From: Pseudomonadota bacterium
Lineage (GTDB): Bacteria > Desulfobacterota > SM23-61
Length of the DNA stretch: 34,085 nt
NCBI GenBank assembly: GCA_018819135.1
Contig: JAHJQK010000076.1
Location: 1-34,085 of the forward strand
Direction: 5' to 3'
Part shown: piece after piece, positions 5,551 to 12,954 of the stretch
Position numbering within the stretch: the stretch's first letter is position 1
How the letters are laid out: the number at the start of each line of letters is the position of its first letter
The notes under the pieces: generated by a model
Told to the model about the DNA's origin: nothing
What the model saw: the letters and a program-made list of their open reading frames with translations, nothing else
The model's database searches: none
Position numbers and translations under genes: made by a program

Positions 5551-6813
5551 ATGGTCATGAATTCCACCCCTCAGGTTTTTTTATTTTTAAGCCAGCTCCT
5601 GGGGAAAAAAATCGTTGACCCAGCAGGACGACCTTGGGGAAAAGTTTGCGACCTGGTCGTCACCCTGGCGGAGCCGTACCCGTCGGTTACGGCTGTCTTT
5701 TTCACGCCGGTCGGGGAGAAAACCTTTTTCCGTTTCTCCTGGACAAGGATCCTCGAACTGGGACAAGATTTACGGGTGGAGCCTTTGAATGGAGAAGAAC
5801 GAGCCGGAGCAACCGTGAATGAAGGAGAGCTCCTTCTCAAAGATTCCCTGTTAGACAAACAAATCGTCGACACCCATGGGGCTAAGGTCTGGCGGGTGAA
5901 CGACCTCCATCTTCTAAAAGTCAACCACAACTTGCGCCTGGTCCATGTGGACGTTGGCCTCCGGGGTTTGATGAGGAGGGTAGGCTGGGAAAAAGCCATG
6001 GACAAGTTTTTCCAGTGGTTCTTTGACTATCATCTAACCGACTCTTTTATTCCCTGGAGATTCGTCCAGCCTCTTTCTTCTCCCGACCTGTTGCGCCTGA
6101 AAATCGCTCAATACCGCCTGGCCCAGCTGCACCCCGCGGATTTGGCAGATATTATTGAGGAGTTGGACATTCACAAACGGACGGAAGTTTTTCAATCCTT
6201 GGACATAGAGACCGCCGCAGAGGCTTTGGAGGAAACGGACCCCAAGATTCAGGTCCGCTTGATTGAAACCCTGAACCCGGCTCATGCTTCCGACATCATC
6301 GAGGAAATGTCCCCCAGCGAAGCGGCCGACCTTCTGGGAGACCTCCCCAAAGATAAAGCGGAAGGCATTCTCAAGGAAATGGAAAAAGAGATGGCTGAGG
6401 ACGTCAAGAAGCTCCTGGTCCATCCCGAAGAAAAAGCCGGCGGTTTGATGACCTCTTCTTTTCCCGCCCTGCCTCCGTCGTCAACGGTTCAAGAAGCCCT
6501 GGAGTGGCTCCGGCAGGAAGCAGAGAACTTAGATTTGATTTATTATCTTTACGTCAGCGATGTTGATGGCCGCCTCTTCGGGGTGGTCAGCCTGCGGGAT
6601 CTTTTGATGGCCAACCCGCAGGCCCGCCTTGCGGATTTGATGGATTCACGGGTAGTCACCGTAACCATCGAGGAAGAAAAAGAAGAGATTGCCCAACTTT
6701 TTGCCAAGTACGGCTTCAAGGCCATTCCGGTGATGGATGAAGATAACCGGATCAAAGGGGTAATCGATTTCAAGGGTCTCCTCGAGGTGGTCGCGCCTCA
6801 ATTGGGGAAATGA
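5551..6813 (+). CDS. PRC-PRC-MgtE_N-CBS-CBS protein, putative Mg2+-sensing partner of the adjacent transporter
   Basis: About 420 residues without any membrane segment. Two PRC-barrel-like parts come first (LLGKKIVDPAGRPWGKVCDL and, ~90 residues later, LLDKQIVDTHGAKVWRVNDL). Then follows the helical MgtE N-terminal superhelix (LHPADLADIIEELD, ALEETDPKIQVRLIE, MSPSEAADLLGDLP) and a CBS pair introduced by EKAGGLMTSSFPAL. In true MgtE channels these cytosolic domains bind Mg2+ and gate a C-terminal membrane domain; that domain is absent here. The next gene, 27 bases on, encodes an Nramp-like transporter, so a separate regulatory subunit is likely. I prefer ATG 5551, with GAGG eight bases upstream, over the ATG at 5545. 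Confidence 0.85.
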   Translation: MVMNSTPQVFLFLSQLLGKKIVDPAGRPWGKVCDLVVTLAEPYPSVTAVFFTPVGEKTFFRFSWTRILELGQDLRVEPLNGEERAGATVNEGELLLKDSLLDKQIVDTHGAKVWRVNDLHLLKVNHNLRLVHVDVGLRGLMRRVGWEKAMDKFFQWFFDYHLTDSFIPWRFVQPLSSPDLLRLKIAQYRLAQLHPADLADIIEELDIHKRTEVFQSLDIETAAEALEETDPKIQVRLIETLNPAHASDIIEEMSPSEAADLLGDLPKDKAEGILKEMEKEMAEDVKKLLVHPEEKAGGLMTSSFPALPPSSTVQEALEWLRQEAENLDLIYYLYVSDVDGRLFGVVSLRDLLMANPQARLADLMDSRVVTVTIEEEKEEIAQLFAKYGFKAIPVMDEDNRIKGVIDFKGLLEVVAPQLGK

Positions 6814-6840
6814 CACCATGGAAGAAGGAGATAAACAACC

Positions 6841-8121
6841 TTGCTCCCAACCCCCCCCCAGCCATCCATGCCGGCGACTGCCGCCAAGATCTCCCGCAAA
6901 GGATTCTGGAAAACCCTGGGGATTTTCTTCGCCCTTATCGGCCCGGGGATCATCACTTCCAATGTGGACAATGATGCCGGCGGCATTACCACCTATTCCC
7001 TCGCGGGCTCCGAATTCGGCCTGACCCTCCTCTGGACTCTTATTCCCATCACCGTGGCTTTAATCGTTATTCAGGAAATGTGTGCCCGCATGGGCGTGGT
7101 CTCCGGTAAAGGCCTCTCCGACCTTATCCGCGAACGTTTTGGCGCCAAAGCCACTTTTTATTTGATGATTGCTCTTTTCTTCACCAACCTCGGCAACACG
7201 GTATCAGAATTTGCCGGCGTGGCGGCGAGCTTAGAGATCTTCGGTGTGAGCAAGTATATCTCCGTTCCCGTGAGCGCCTTTTTCGTCTGGTGGTTGGTGG
7301 TCAAGGGAAACTATAAATCCGTCGAGAAAGTCTTTCTGGTTGCCTGTTTTTTTTATCTTTCCTACATCATCTCGGGATTTATGGCCAAACCTGATTGGGC
7401 GGAAATTGGTGATCAACTTTTTACCCCCACCATCCGCCTCGAGCCGGAATTTTTGACCATGGCCGTCGGCCTGGTAGGAACCACCATTGCTCCCTGGATG
7501 CAATTTTATTTGCAATCCTCGGTCGTAGACAAAGGGTTAAAAACCGAAGATTATCAATATGCCCGCATGGACGTGATCTTTGGCTCCGTGATTGTCAACA
7601 TCGTTGCCTTCTTCATCATCCTGCTTTGTGCCGTCACAATTTTTCAAGCCGGGATCAAGATCGAGACCGCTCAGGACGCGGCCTTAGCGCTGGCGCCTTT
7701 AGCGGGAAAGTATTGTACCTGGCTGTTTGCCTTTGGCTTGCTGAATGCTTCCTTGTTTGCTGCCTCCATTTTGCCGCTCTCCACGGCCTATACCATTTGC
7801 GAGGCTTTCGGCTGGGAATCCAGCCTCAACCGCAAGTTCGCCGAGGCTCCACAATTTTACGGCCTTTACTCCCTGATGATCTTCCTGGGAGCCGGGGTCA
7901 TCCTCTTTCCCGATTTTCCTTTGATCTCCATTATGTTCTATTCCCAGGTGATTAACGGTATGCTTCTTCCCTTTATTCTTATTTTTATGCTCATTCTGGT
8001 CAACGACCGGAAGATCATGGGAAATTACGCCAACGGGTGGATTCTTAATCTCATTTCCTATCTGACCATTATCACTCTGATTTTCCTTTCCGGAGCGATG
8101 ATCTTCACTTCGCTGCGTTAA
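6841..8121 (+). CDS. Divergent Nramp/SLC11-family metal transporter
   Basis: A ~426-residue membrane protein with about 11 hydrophobic segments and the Nramp layout. The first helix starts GPGIITSNVDNDAGGITTYS, where the usual DPGN is DAGG: Asp45 is kept but the Asn is Gly48. In the sixth helix GTTIAPWMQFYLQS replaces the usual A-T-x-M-P-H, so the metal-binding Met is Ala218 and the His is Trp220. A canonical Mn2+/Fe2+ site is therefore missing. The MgtE-type sensor gene just upstream makes Mg2+ a reasonable candidate substrate, as in the Nramp-related Mg2+ transporters (NRMT). Start: TTG 6841 with GGAG ten bases upstream; a nine-C run at 6851-6859 makes the 5' end uncertain. Confidence 0.85.
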   Translation: MLPTPPQPSMPATAAKISRKGFWKTLGIFFALIGPGIITSNVDNDAGGITTYSLAGSEFGLTLLWTLIPITVALIVIQEMCARMGVVSGKGLSDLIRERFGAKATFYLMIALFFTNLGNTVSEFAGVAASLEIFGVSKYISVPVSAFFVWWLVVKGNYKSVEKVFLVACFFYLSYIISGFMAKPDWAEIGDQLFTPTIRLEPEFLTMAVGLVGTTIAPWMQFYLQSSVVDKGLKTEDYQYARMDVIFGSVIVNIVAFFIILLCAVTIFQAGIKIETAQDAALALAPLAGKYCTWLFAFGLLNASLFAASILPLSTAYTICEAFGWESSLNRKFAEAPQFYGLYSLMIFLGAGVILFPDFPLISIMFYSQVINGMLLPFILIFMLILVNDRKIMGNYANGWILNLISYLTIITLIFLSGAMIFTSLR

Positions 8122-8136
8122 CCCGTTTTTTTAAAC

Positions 8137-8166
8137 TTGAAAATGATGCGCTATCAGAGGTATATT
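8137..8166 (+). promoter_or_regulatory. Candidate promoter for the M23 peptidase gene
   Basis: TTGAAA (8137-8142), an 18-base spacer and TATATT (8161-8166). A start site near 8173 would leave a ~35-base leader before the GTG at 8208, which supports GTG rather than the upstream TTG codons as the start. Confidence 0.45.
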
Positions 8167-8207
8167 TTTTATTACTATTGTTGCCTTTGGGGAACGTCGG
8201 AGAAGCG

Positions 8208-9542
8208 GTGGACAAAAACAAGATATGCCAAAGCGTTTTTTTAAAAAAAAGAGGGCGGTATTTTCTTCTTTTTTTCTCCAGCCTGCTCGCCATCATCCTG
8301 ATCTTTATATATTTTTTACCTTCCTCTCCTGAAAAACCTCAACCGCTTAAAACTCAGGAATCCCCTTCTCCTCCCCCTTCTCCTCCCCTTCCACCGGATC
8401 GGGTTCTATCCGGCAAGATCGCCAGGGGCAACACCCTTTCCTCAGTGCTCCGCTCCCAGAACCTTCCCCCCGCGTTGGTTGAAACCATCTGTAAAACCCT
8501 GAAGCCTATGGTCAACCTGCGCCAAGTGAAACCGGGAGACTCCTTCGAAGTGCGATTAACCCCTGGAGGAGAGTTGCGCAGTTTTTATTACCAAGCTAGT
8601 CCCATTGACATTTACCAGATAACGGTTCAACCGTCGGGGGAATGGCATAGTCAAAAGAAAGAAGTTCCAGTTGAAAAATATTGGGCCCGGATTTCAGGAG
8701 AGATCTCCTCCAGCCTCTTTGAAACCATGGAGGGACTCCAGGAACAGGACCAATTGGTGCTTGACTTTGCCGGGATTTTTGCCTGGGAGATTGATTTCCA
8801 TTCCGACCCCCAGCCCGGAGATCGTTTTCAAATCGTGGTGGAGAAATATTACACCGGCGAGACATTTGTCAGATACGGCCGGATTCTCTACGCTTCCTAC
8901 CAGAGTGGAACCAAAGTCTTGCAAGCGATTTATTTCCAGGGCTCCGCTAAATACGGGAGTTATTATACGGCCAAAGGAGAATCCCTGCAGAAAGCCTTTT
9001 TACGGTCCCCCCTGCAGTTTACCCGGATCAGTTCCGGTTATTCAAAATCACGACGGCATCCTATTCTCGGAGGATTCCGCCCTCATTATGGAGTCGATTA
9101 TGCCGCCCCCGCAGGTAGCCCCGTCTGGGCCATCGCCGATGGGACCATCACTTTCTGCGGCTGGAACGGCGGATACGGAAAACAGGTTATCATCAAGCAC
9201 GCCAAGGGTTATCAATCCATGTACGGACACCTCAGCCGGTTTGCCACCGGGATCAAAAAGGGGAAAGCGGTCCGCCAGAAACAAATAATTGGCTATGTAG
9301 GTTCCACCGGCCTTTCCACCGGCCCGCATTTGGATTTTCGTCTCTTGCGCAATAATGTTTTTCGTAATCCTTTGCGAGAGATTTCTCCTCGGGCTGCTTC
9401 TTTGGGGAAAGATCAATTGGCGGAATTCAACCAAGTTAAAGACCCCCTCCTTCTCTGGATGAACGATCCTTCCCCCGGAAAATATCGCCCAGTGGCCTCT
9501 TTAACCTCCAAAGACTTAGAGAAGCCAGGTAATAGGCGATAG
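8208..9542 (+). CDS. Membrane-anchored M23 (LytM) family peptidase, MepM-like
   Basis: About 444 residues from GTG 8208, which has GGAG five bases upstream. Basic residues and one hydrophobic helix (YFLLFFSSLLAIILIFIYFL) anchor it in the inner membrane, followed by a proline-rich linker. A LysM/OapA-like region starts at SGKIARGNTLSSVLRSQNLP. The C-terminal M23 domain has SSGYSKSRRHPILGGFRPHY with GVDYAAPAG (His and Asp zinc ligands), MYGHLS and GPHLDFRL. The last motif is normally GPHLHFE; the second His, a zinc ligand, is Asp here. The enzyme class cleaves peptidoglycan cross-links during envelope growth; the His-to-Asp change leaves activity open. The last codons lie in a short ATAGGCG repeat. 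Confidence 0.85.
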   Translation: MDKNKICQSVFLKKRGRYFLLFFSSLLAIILIFIYFLPSSPEKPQPLKTQESPSPPPSPPLPPDRVLSGKIARGNTLSSVLRSQNLPPALVETICKTLKPMVNLRQVKPGDSFEVRLTPGGELRSFYYQASPIDIYQITVQPSGEWHSQKKEVPVEKYWARISGEISSSLFETMEGLQEQDQLVLDFAGIFAWEIDFHSDPQPGDRFQIVVEKYYTGETFVRYGRILYASYQSGTKVLQAIYFQGSAKYGSYYTAKGESLQKAFLRSPLQFTRISSGYSKSRRHPILGGFRPHYGVDYAAPAGSPVWAIADGTITFCGWNGGYGKQVIIKHAKGYQSMYGHLSRFATGIKKGKAVRQKQIIGYVGSTGLSTGPHLDFRLLRNNVFRNPLREISPRAASLGKDQLAEFNQVKDPLLLWMNDPSPGKYRPVASLTSKDLEKPGNRR

Positions 9543-9546
9543 GCGA
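9532..9546. repeat. Short tandem repeat of ATAGGCG units
   Basis: AATAGGCGATAGGCGATGG contains two ATAGGCG units and covers the stop codon of the M23 gene, so the last residues (GNRR) are repeat-derived. Related words (AATAGGCAATAACTGGCAATAGG) lie near the adk promoter. Confidence 0.45.
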
Positions 9547-9595
9547 TGGAAAAAACCATGATCCCAAACAGGAAAAAGGAAGAAGGCCATAAAAC

Positions 9596-10039
9596 ATGAG
9601 GGCGGTGATCCAAAGAGTAAGCCGGGCGCAAGTCCGAGTCGAAGGAAAAATGATTAGCGAAATCGGCCCGGGTCTCCTCATCCTCCTCGGCGTGGGTAAG
9701 GGAGATACCGCTGCCGCAGGTGACTCCCTTATGGATAAAATCATTCATTTGCGCATCTTCGAAGATAGGGCAGGAAAGATGAATTTATCCCTCCTGGATT
9801 GCAGAGGGGAATTAATGATCATACCTCAGTTTACCCTCTACGCCGATTGTCGCCAAGGACGGCGGCCTTCGTTTACCGAAGCCAGTCCGCCCGAGTCCGC
9901 GAATTCCTTATACGAATCATTCGTCGAGCAAGCCAAGCGCAAGGGGATTCGAGTAGCCACGGGGATTTTTCAAGCCCGGATGGAAGTGGAATTGGTAAAC
10001 TCGGGTCCGGTTACAATCTTACTGGACACTGCGAAATAA
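9596..10039 (+). CDS. dtd: D-aminoacyl-tRNA deacylase
   Basis: A 147-residue cytosolic enzyme that hydrolyses D-amino acids (and glycine) from tRNA, a proofreading function. It begins MRAVIQRVSRAQVRVEG as in all DTD proteins. The family motif SQFTLYAD is PQFTLYADCRQGRRPSF here, and the cross-subunit cis-Gly-Pro motif is NSGPVTILLDT. Length is normal. AAGGAAGAAGG precedes ATG. It is 53 bases downstream of the M23 gene and is followed 19 bases after its stop by an intrinsic terminator, so it ends the transcription unit. Confidence 0.96.
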   Translation: MRAVIQRVSRAQVRVEGKMISEIGPGLLILLGVGKGDTAAAGDSLMDKIIHLRIFEDRAGKMNLSLLDCRGELMIIPQFTLYADCRQGRRPSFTEASPPESANSLYESFVEQAKRKGIRVATGIFQARMEVELVNSGPVTILLDTAK

Positions 10040-10058
10040 TTTTGCTAAAAAGATTGAT

Positions 10059-10080
10059 GGACTTGTAAAAAGTCCTTTTT
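10059..10080 (+). terminator. Rho-independent terminator after dtd
   Basis: Perfect 6 bp stem GGACTT/AAGTCC with loop GTAAA, followed directly by TTTTT. It lies just beyond the dtd stop codon. Confidence 0.85.
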
Positions 10081-10091
10081 ATCCCATTTTC

Positions 10092-10209
10092 GTCATTCCG
10101 CGAAAGCGGGAATCCAGGGTTTCCTGTGAAAACAGGAATCCAGTAAATTGGTATAGTTCCCTGCTTGCGCAGGGACGACGTCTGGGCTCCTGCTGGCGCA
10201 GGAGTGACG
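10092..10209. repeat. Array of four REP-like hairpins
   Basis: Four different hairpins in a row: TTCCGCGAAAGCGGGAA, TTCCTGTGAAAACAGGAA, GTTCCCTGCTTGCGCAGGGAC and GCTCCTGCTGGCGCAGGAG. They are joined by short words such as TCCAG and GACGAC. The stems keep pairing while their sequences differ. This is a tandem REP-type intergenic element, not a CRISPR array, because there are no identical repeats with spacers. Confidence 0.8.
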
Positions 10210-10331
10210 GCTTTTCGGACTTTTTATGAGATCATCAAGATTGAAGCGATAAAAGTGCTGAGAGATTGTGACCCACCTTTCCGCACGCATTCTGCTCCCC
10301 AAAATTTTAAAAGCTAAGGAGGAATATTCCG

Positions 10332-11474
10332 ATGATCGACTTTACACCGAACGAGGAACAAAAGGCATTACAAGATTTGGCCCGGAAATTTTCGCAGAAG
10401 GAAATAGCACCGGTGGCGTTAGCATATGACAAAGAACCGGTTTTTCCGGAGGAGATTATTAAAAAAGCTCATGCGGCCGGCTTGTTGAATCTCACTTGCC
10501 CGAAGGAATATGGCGGGCAAGGATTCGGGCTGGTAACTTCATCCCTGATAACCGAAGAAATGAATGTGGCCTGCGTGGCCATATCCGGAATGCTCGGGAT
10601 CAACTCCCTGGCCTGCGGACCCATTCTCATTGGCGGTACAGAGGAACAAAAGCGGCGCTTTCTTCTCCCTTTAAACCAGGCGGGCAAAACCGCGTCTTTT
10701 GGTCTCACCGAAAGGGAAGCGGGGTCGGATGCCGGAGGTTTAAAGACTCGGGCGAAACTGGAAGGCGACCACTATGTACTCAACGGCCAGAAATGTTTCA
10801 TCACCAATGCCAGTTATGCAGCTCTTTATACCATTTTTGCCACCATCGATCCTTCCCAGGGGACCAAAGGCATCTGTGGGTTTATCGTCCCCCGCGAATC
10901 CTCCGGCCTCTCCATTGGGAAGGTGGAAGATAAAATGGGGCAAAGAGCGCTGAACGTAGCCGAGGTCAATCTGGAAAACGTGATCGTTCCCCGGGAAAAC
11001 CTCTTAGGCAAGGAAGGGAAAGGGTTTAAAATTGCCATGGAAACCCTGGATGAAGGCCGGGTGAACATCGCCACATGCGGCGTAGGCCTGGCCCGGGCCG
11101 CTTTCGAGGCGGCCCGGGATTATGCCAAGAAGCGGGTGCAATTTGGCAAACCCATTGGGACTTTTCAGGCTCTGAATTTTATGCTGGCAGACATGGCTGC
11201 CGCCGTCGACTCCGCCCGCCTCCTCACTTGGTTGGCTGGGTCGATGGCTGACCAGGGAAAACGTTTTAGCCGAGAAGCAGCCCAGGCAAAATTCTATGCC
11301 ACCGATGTGGCGATGCGCGTAACCACCGACGCCGTGCAGATTTACGGCGGATATGGGTATACCAAAGAGTATGCCGTGGAAAAATACATGCGCGACGCCA
11401 AACTCATGCAGATTTATGAAGGGACCAACCAAGTCAACCGGATCGTGGCCGGCGGCGCCCTCATGCGTGGATAA
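10332..11474 (+). CDS. Acyl-CoA dehydrogenase
   Basis: A 380-residue flavoprotein of the short/medium-chain acyl-CoA dehydrogenase type that inserts a 2,3 double bond into an acyl-CoA and passes electrons to ETF. Signatures: the FAD/substrate region SFGLTEREAGSDAGGLKTRA (~122-141), the DEGRVNIA stretch, QIYGGYGYTKEYAVEKYMRD (~336-355) and the catalytic base Glu363 in IYEGTNQ. The substrate chain length cannot be read from the sequence. ATG is preceded by AAGGAGG. The next gene starts 23 bases later and the CoA ligase follows that, so these three form an operon. Confidence 0.93.
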   Translation: MIDFTPNEEQKALQDLARKFSQKEIAPVALAYDKEPVFPEEIIKKAHAAGLLNLTCPKEYGGQGFGLVTSSLITEEMNVACVAISGMLGINSLACGPILIGGTEEQKRRFLLPLNQAGKTASFGLTEREAGSDAGGLKTRAKLEGDHYVLNGQKCFITNASYAALYTIFATIDPSQGTKGICGFIVPRESSGLSIGKVEDKMGQRALNVAEVNLENVIVPRENLLGKEGKGFKIAMETLDEGRVNIATCGVGLARAAFEAARDYAKKRVQFGKPIGTFQALNFMLADMAAAVDSARLLTWLAGSMADQGKRFSREAAQAKFYATDVAMRVTTDAVQIYGGYGYTKEYAVEKYMRDAKLMQIYEGTNQVNRIVAGGALMRG

Positions 11475-11497
11475 GGGAAGAGAGGATTGCCCCAATT

Positions 11498-12940
11498 ATG
11501 AAAACGCCCGAACAGTACATCGCTAGCTTGAGAAAATTGAATTTGGAGGTCTATCTTTTAGGGGAAAGGGTAAAGGATCCCGTTGACCACCCCATGATCC
11601 GCCCTTCCCTGAATTCTGTGGCCATGACCTTTCAACTGGCCCAAGAAAACGAATATAAGAATCTCATGACGACCTCTTCTCATTTGAGCGGCAAAATCGT
11701 CAACCGCTTCACCGCCATTCACCAGAGCGCTCAAGATCTGGTCAACAAAGTAAAAATGCAACGCCTCTTGGGACAGAAGACAGCTTCCTGCTTCCAGCGC
11801 TGCGTGGGTATGGACGGCATGAATGCGCTTTATAGCACCACCTTTGAAACGGATAAAAAATATAAGACCAACTACCATTCTCGTTTTAAAGACTTCCTGC
11901 AACGTATCCAGGAAGAAGATTTAGTCGTGGACGGAGCCATGACGGATGTGAAAGGAGATCGAAACCTGCGTCCCTTCCAGCAGGCGGATCCCGACCTCTA
12001 CCTGCGCGTGGTAGAAAGGAAAAAAGACGGGATTATGGTCCGCGGAGCGAAAGCTCACCAAACCGGCATGTTGAATTCGCATGAGGTCATTGTAATGCCT
12101 ACCCTGGCTCTGCGAGAAGAAGAAAAAGACTATGCCGTTTCCTTTGCGGCTCCCACCGATACGCCGGGTCTATTTTTTATCTACGGCCGGCAATCTTGCG
12201 ACACCCGCAAGCTCGAAGGGAGTTCTATTGATGTGGGCAACCATCAATACGGCGGGCACGAAGTCCTGGCCATTTTCGATAACGTCTTCGTACCCTGGGC
12301 AAGGGTCTTTCTCTGCGGGGAAACGGATTCCGTCGGCGCCCTCGTGGAGCGGTTTGCCGGCTATCATCGCCAGAGTTACGGAGGATGTAAAGTAGGCGTC
12401 GGTGATGTCCTGATCGGGGCCGCTTCTCTGGCTGCCGATTTTAACGGCACGGCCAAGGCCTCGCCCATTGTCGACAAGATCATCGAAATGGTTCACCTGA
12501 ATGAAACCCTTTATTCCTGCGGCCTGGCCTGCTCTTCCGAAGGCCACCCCACTACCGCCGGCAATTACGAAATAGACATGCTCTTGGCGAACGTCTGTAA
12601 ACAAAACGTCACCCGTTTTCCCTATGAGATTGCCAGGCTGGCCGAAGATGTTGCGGGGGGATTGATGGTGACGATGCCTTCGGAAAAAGACTTGCGCCAT
12701 GAACGAACGGGACCTTATATCCAAAAATACCTCAAAGGAGTGGCCGCGATCCCGACTGAACACCGCATGCGCATTCTGCGCCTGATCGAGAACATCACCT
12801 TGGGCACGGCGGCAGTAGGCTACCGGACCGAGTCGATGCACGGGGCAGGTCCGCCGCAGGCCCAACGCATCATGATTCGCCGTCAGGCCGACCTGGATTT
12901 TAAAAAAAACCTGGCCAGGAACATTGCCGGAATAGAATAG
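11498..12940 (+). CDS. abfD: 4-hydroxybutyryl-CoA dehydratase / vinylacetyl-CoA delta-isomerase-like protein
   Basis: A 480-residue member of the flavin and [4Fe-4S] dehydratase branch of the HpaB family. The four cluster ligands known from the Clostridium aminobutyricum enzyme are present with the same spacing: Cys98-x3-Cys102 (SCFQRC) and His290-x6-Cys297 (HRQSYGGC). Active-site residues also match: Gln100, Thr189 (AHQTGML), Glu255 (GGHEVLAIFDN), Tyr294 and Lys298, and near the end TESMHGAGPPQAQRIM. Plain HpaB hydroxylases lack this cluster. The enzyme converts 4-hydroxybutyryl-CoA to crotonyl-CoA by a radical dehydration; relatives may use related substrates. It is flanked by acyl-CoA dehydrogenase and CoA ligase genes, as expected for activation and oxidation of the acid. 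Confidence 0.85.
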   Translation: MKTPEQYIASLRKLNLEVYLLGERVKDPVDHPMIRPSLNSVAMTFQLAQENEYKNLMTTSSHLSGKIVNRFTAIHQSAQDLVNKVKMQRLLGQKTASCFQRCVGMDGMNALYSTTFETDKKYKTNYHSRFKDFLQRIQEEDLVVDGAMTDVKGDRNLRPFQQADPDLYLRVVERKKDGIMVRGAKAHQTGMLNSHEVIVMPTLALREEEKDYAVSFAAPTDTPGLFFIYGRQSCDTRKLEGSSIDVGNHQYGGHEVLAIFDNVFVPWARVFLCGETDSVGALVERFAGYHRQSYGGCKVGVGDVLIGAASLAADFNGTAKASPIVDKIIEMVHLNETLYSCGLACSSEGHPTTAGNYEIDMLLANVCKQNVTRFPYEIARLAEDVAGGLMVTMPSEKDLRHERTGPYIQKYLKGVAAIPTEHRMRILRLIENITLGTAAVGYRTESMHGAGPPQAQRIMIRRQADLDFKKNLARNIAGIE

Positions 12941-12954
12941 TAAGGGGTGATTCG

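Noticed and set aside
10092..10209. Possible CRISPR array
   Set aside because: The units are different hairpins with almost no spacers; no identical direct repeats occur, and no cas genes lie nearby.
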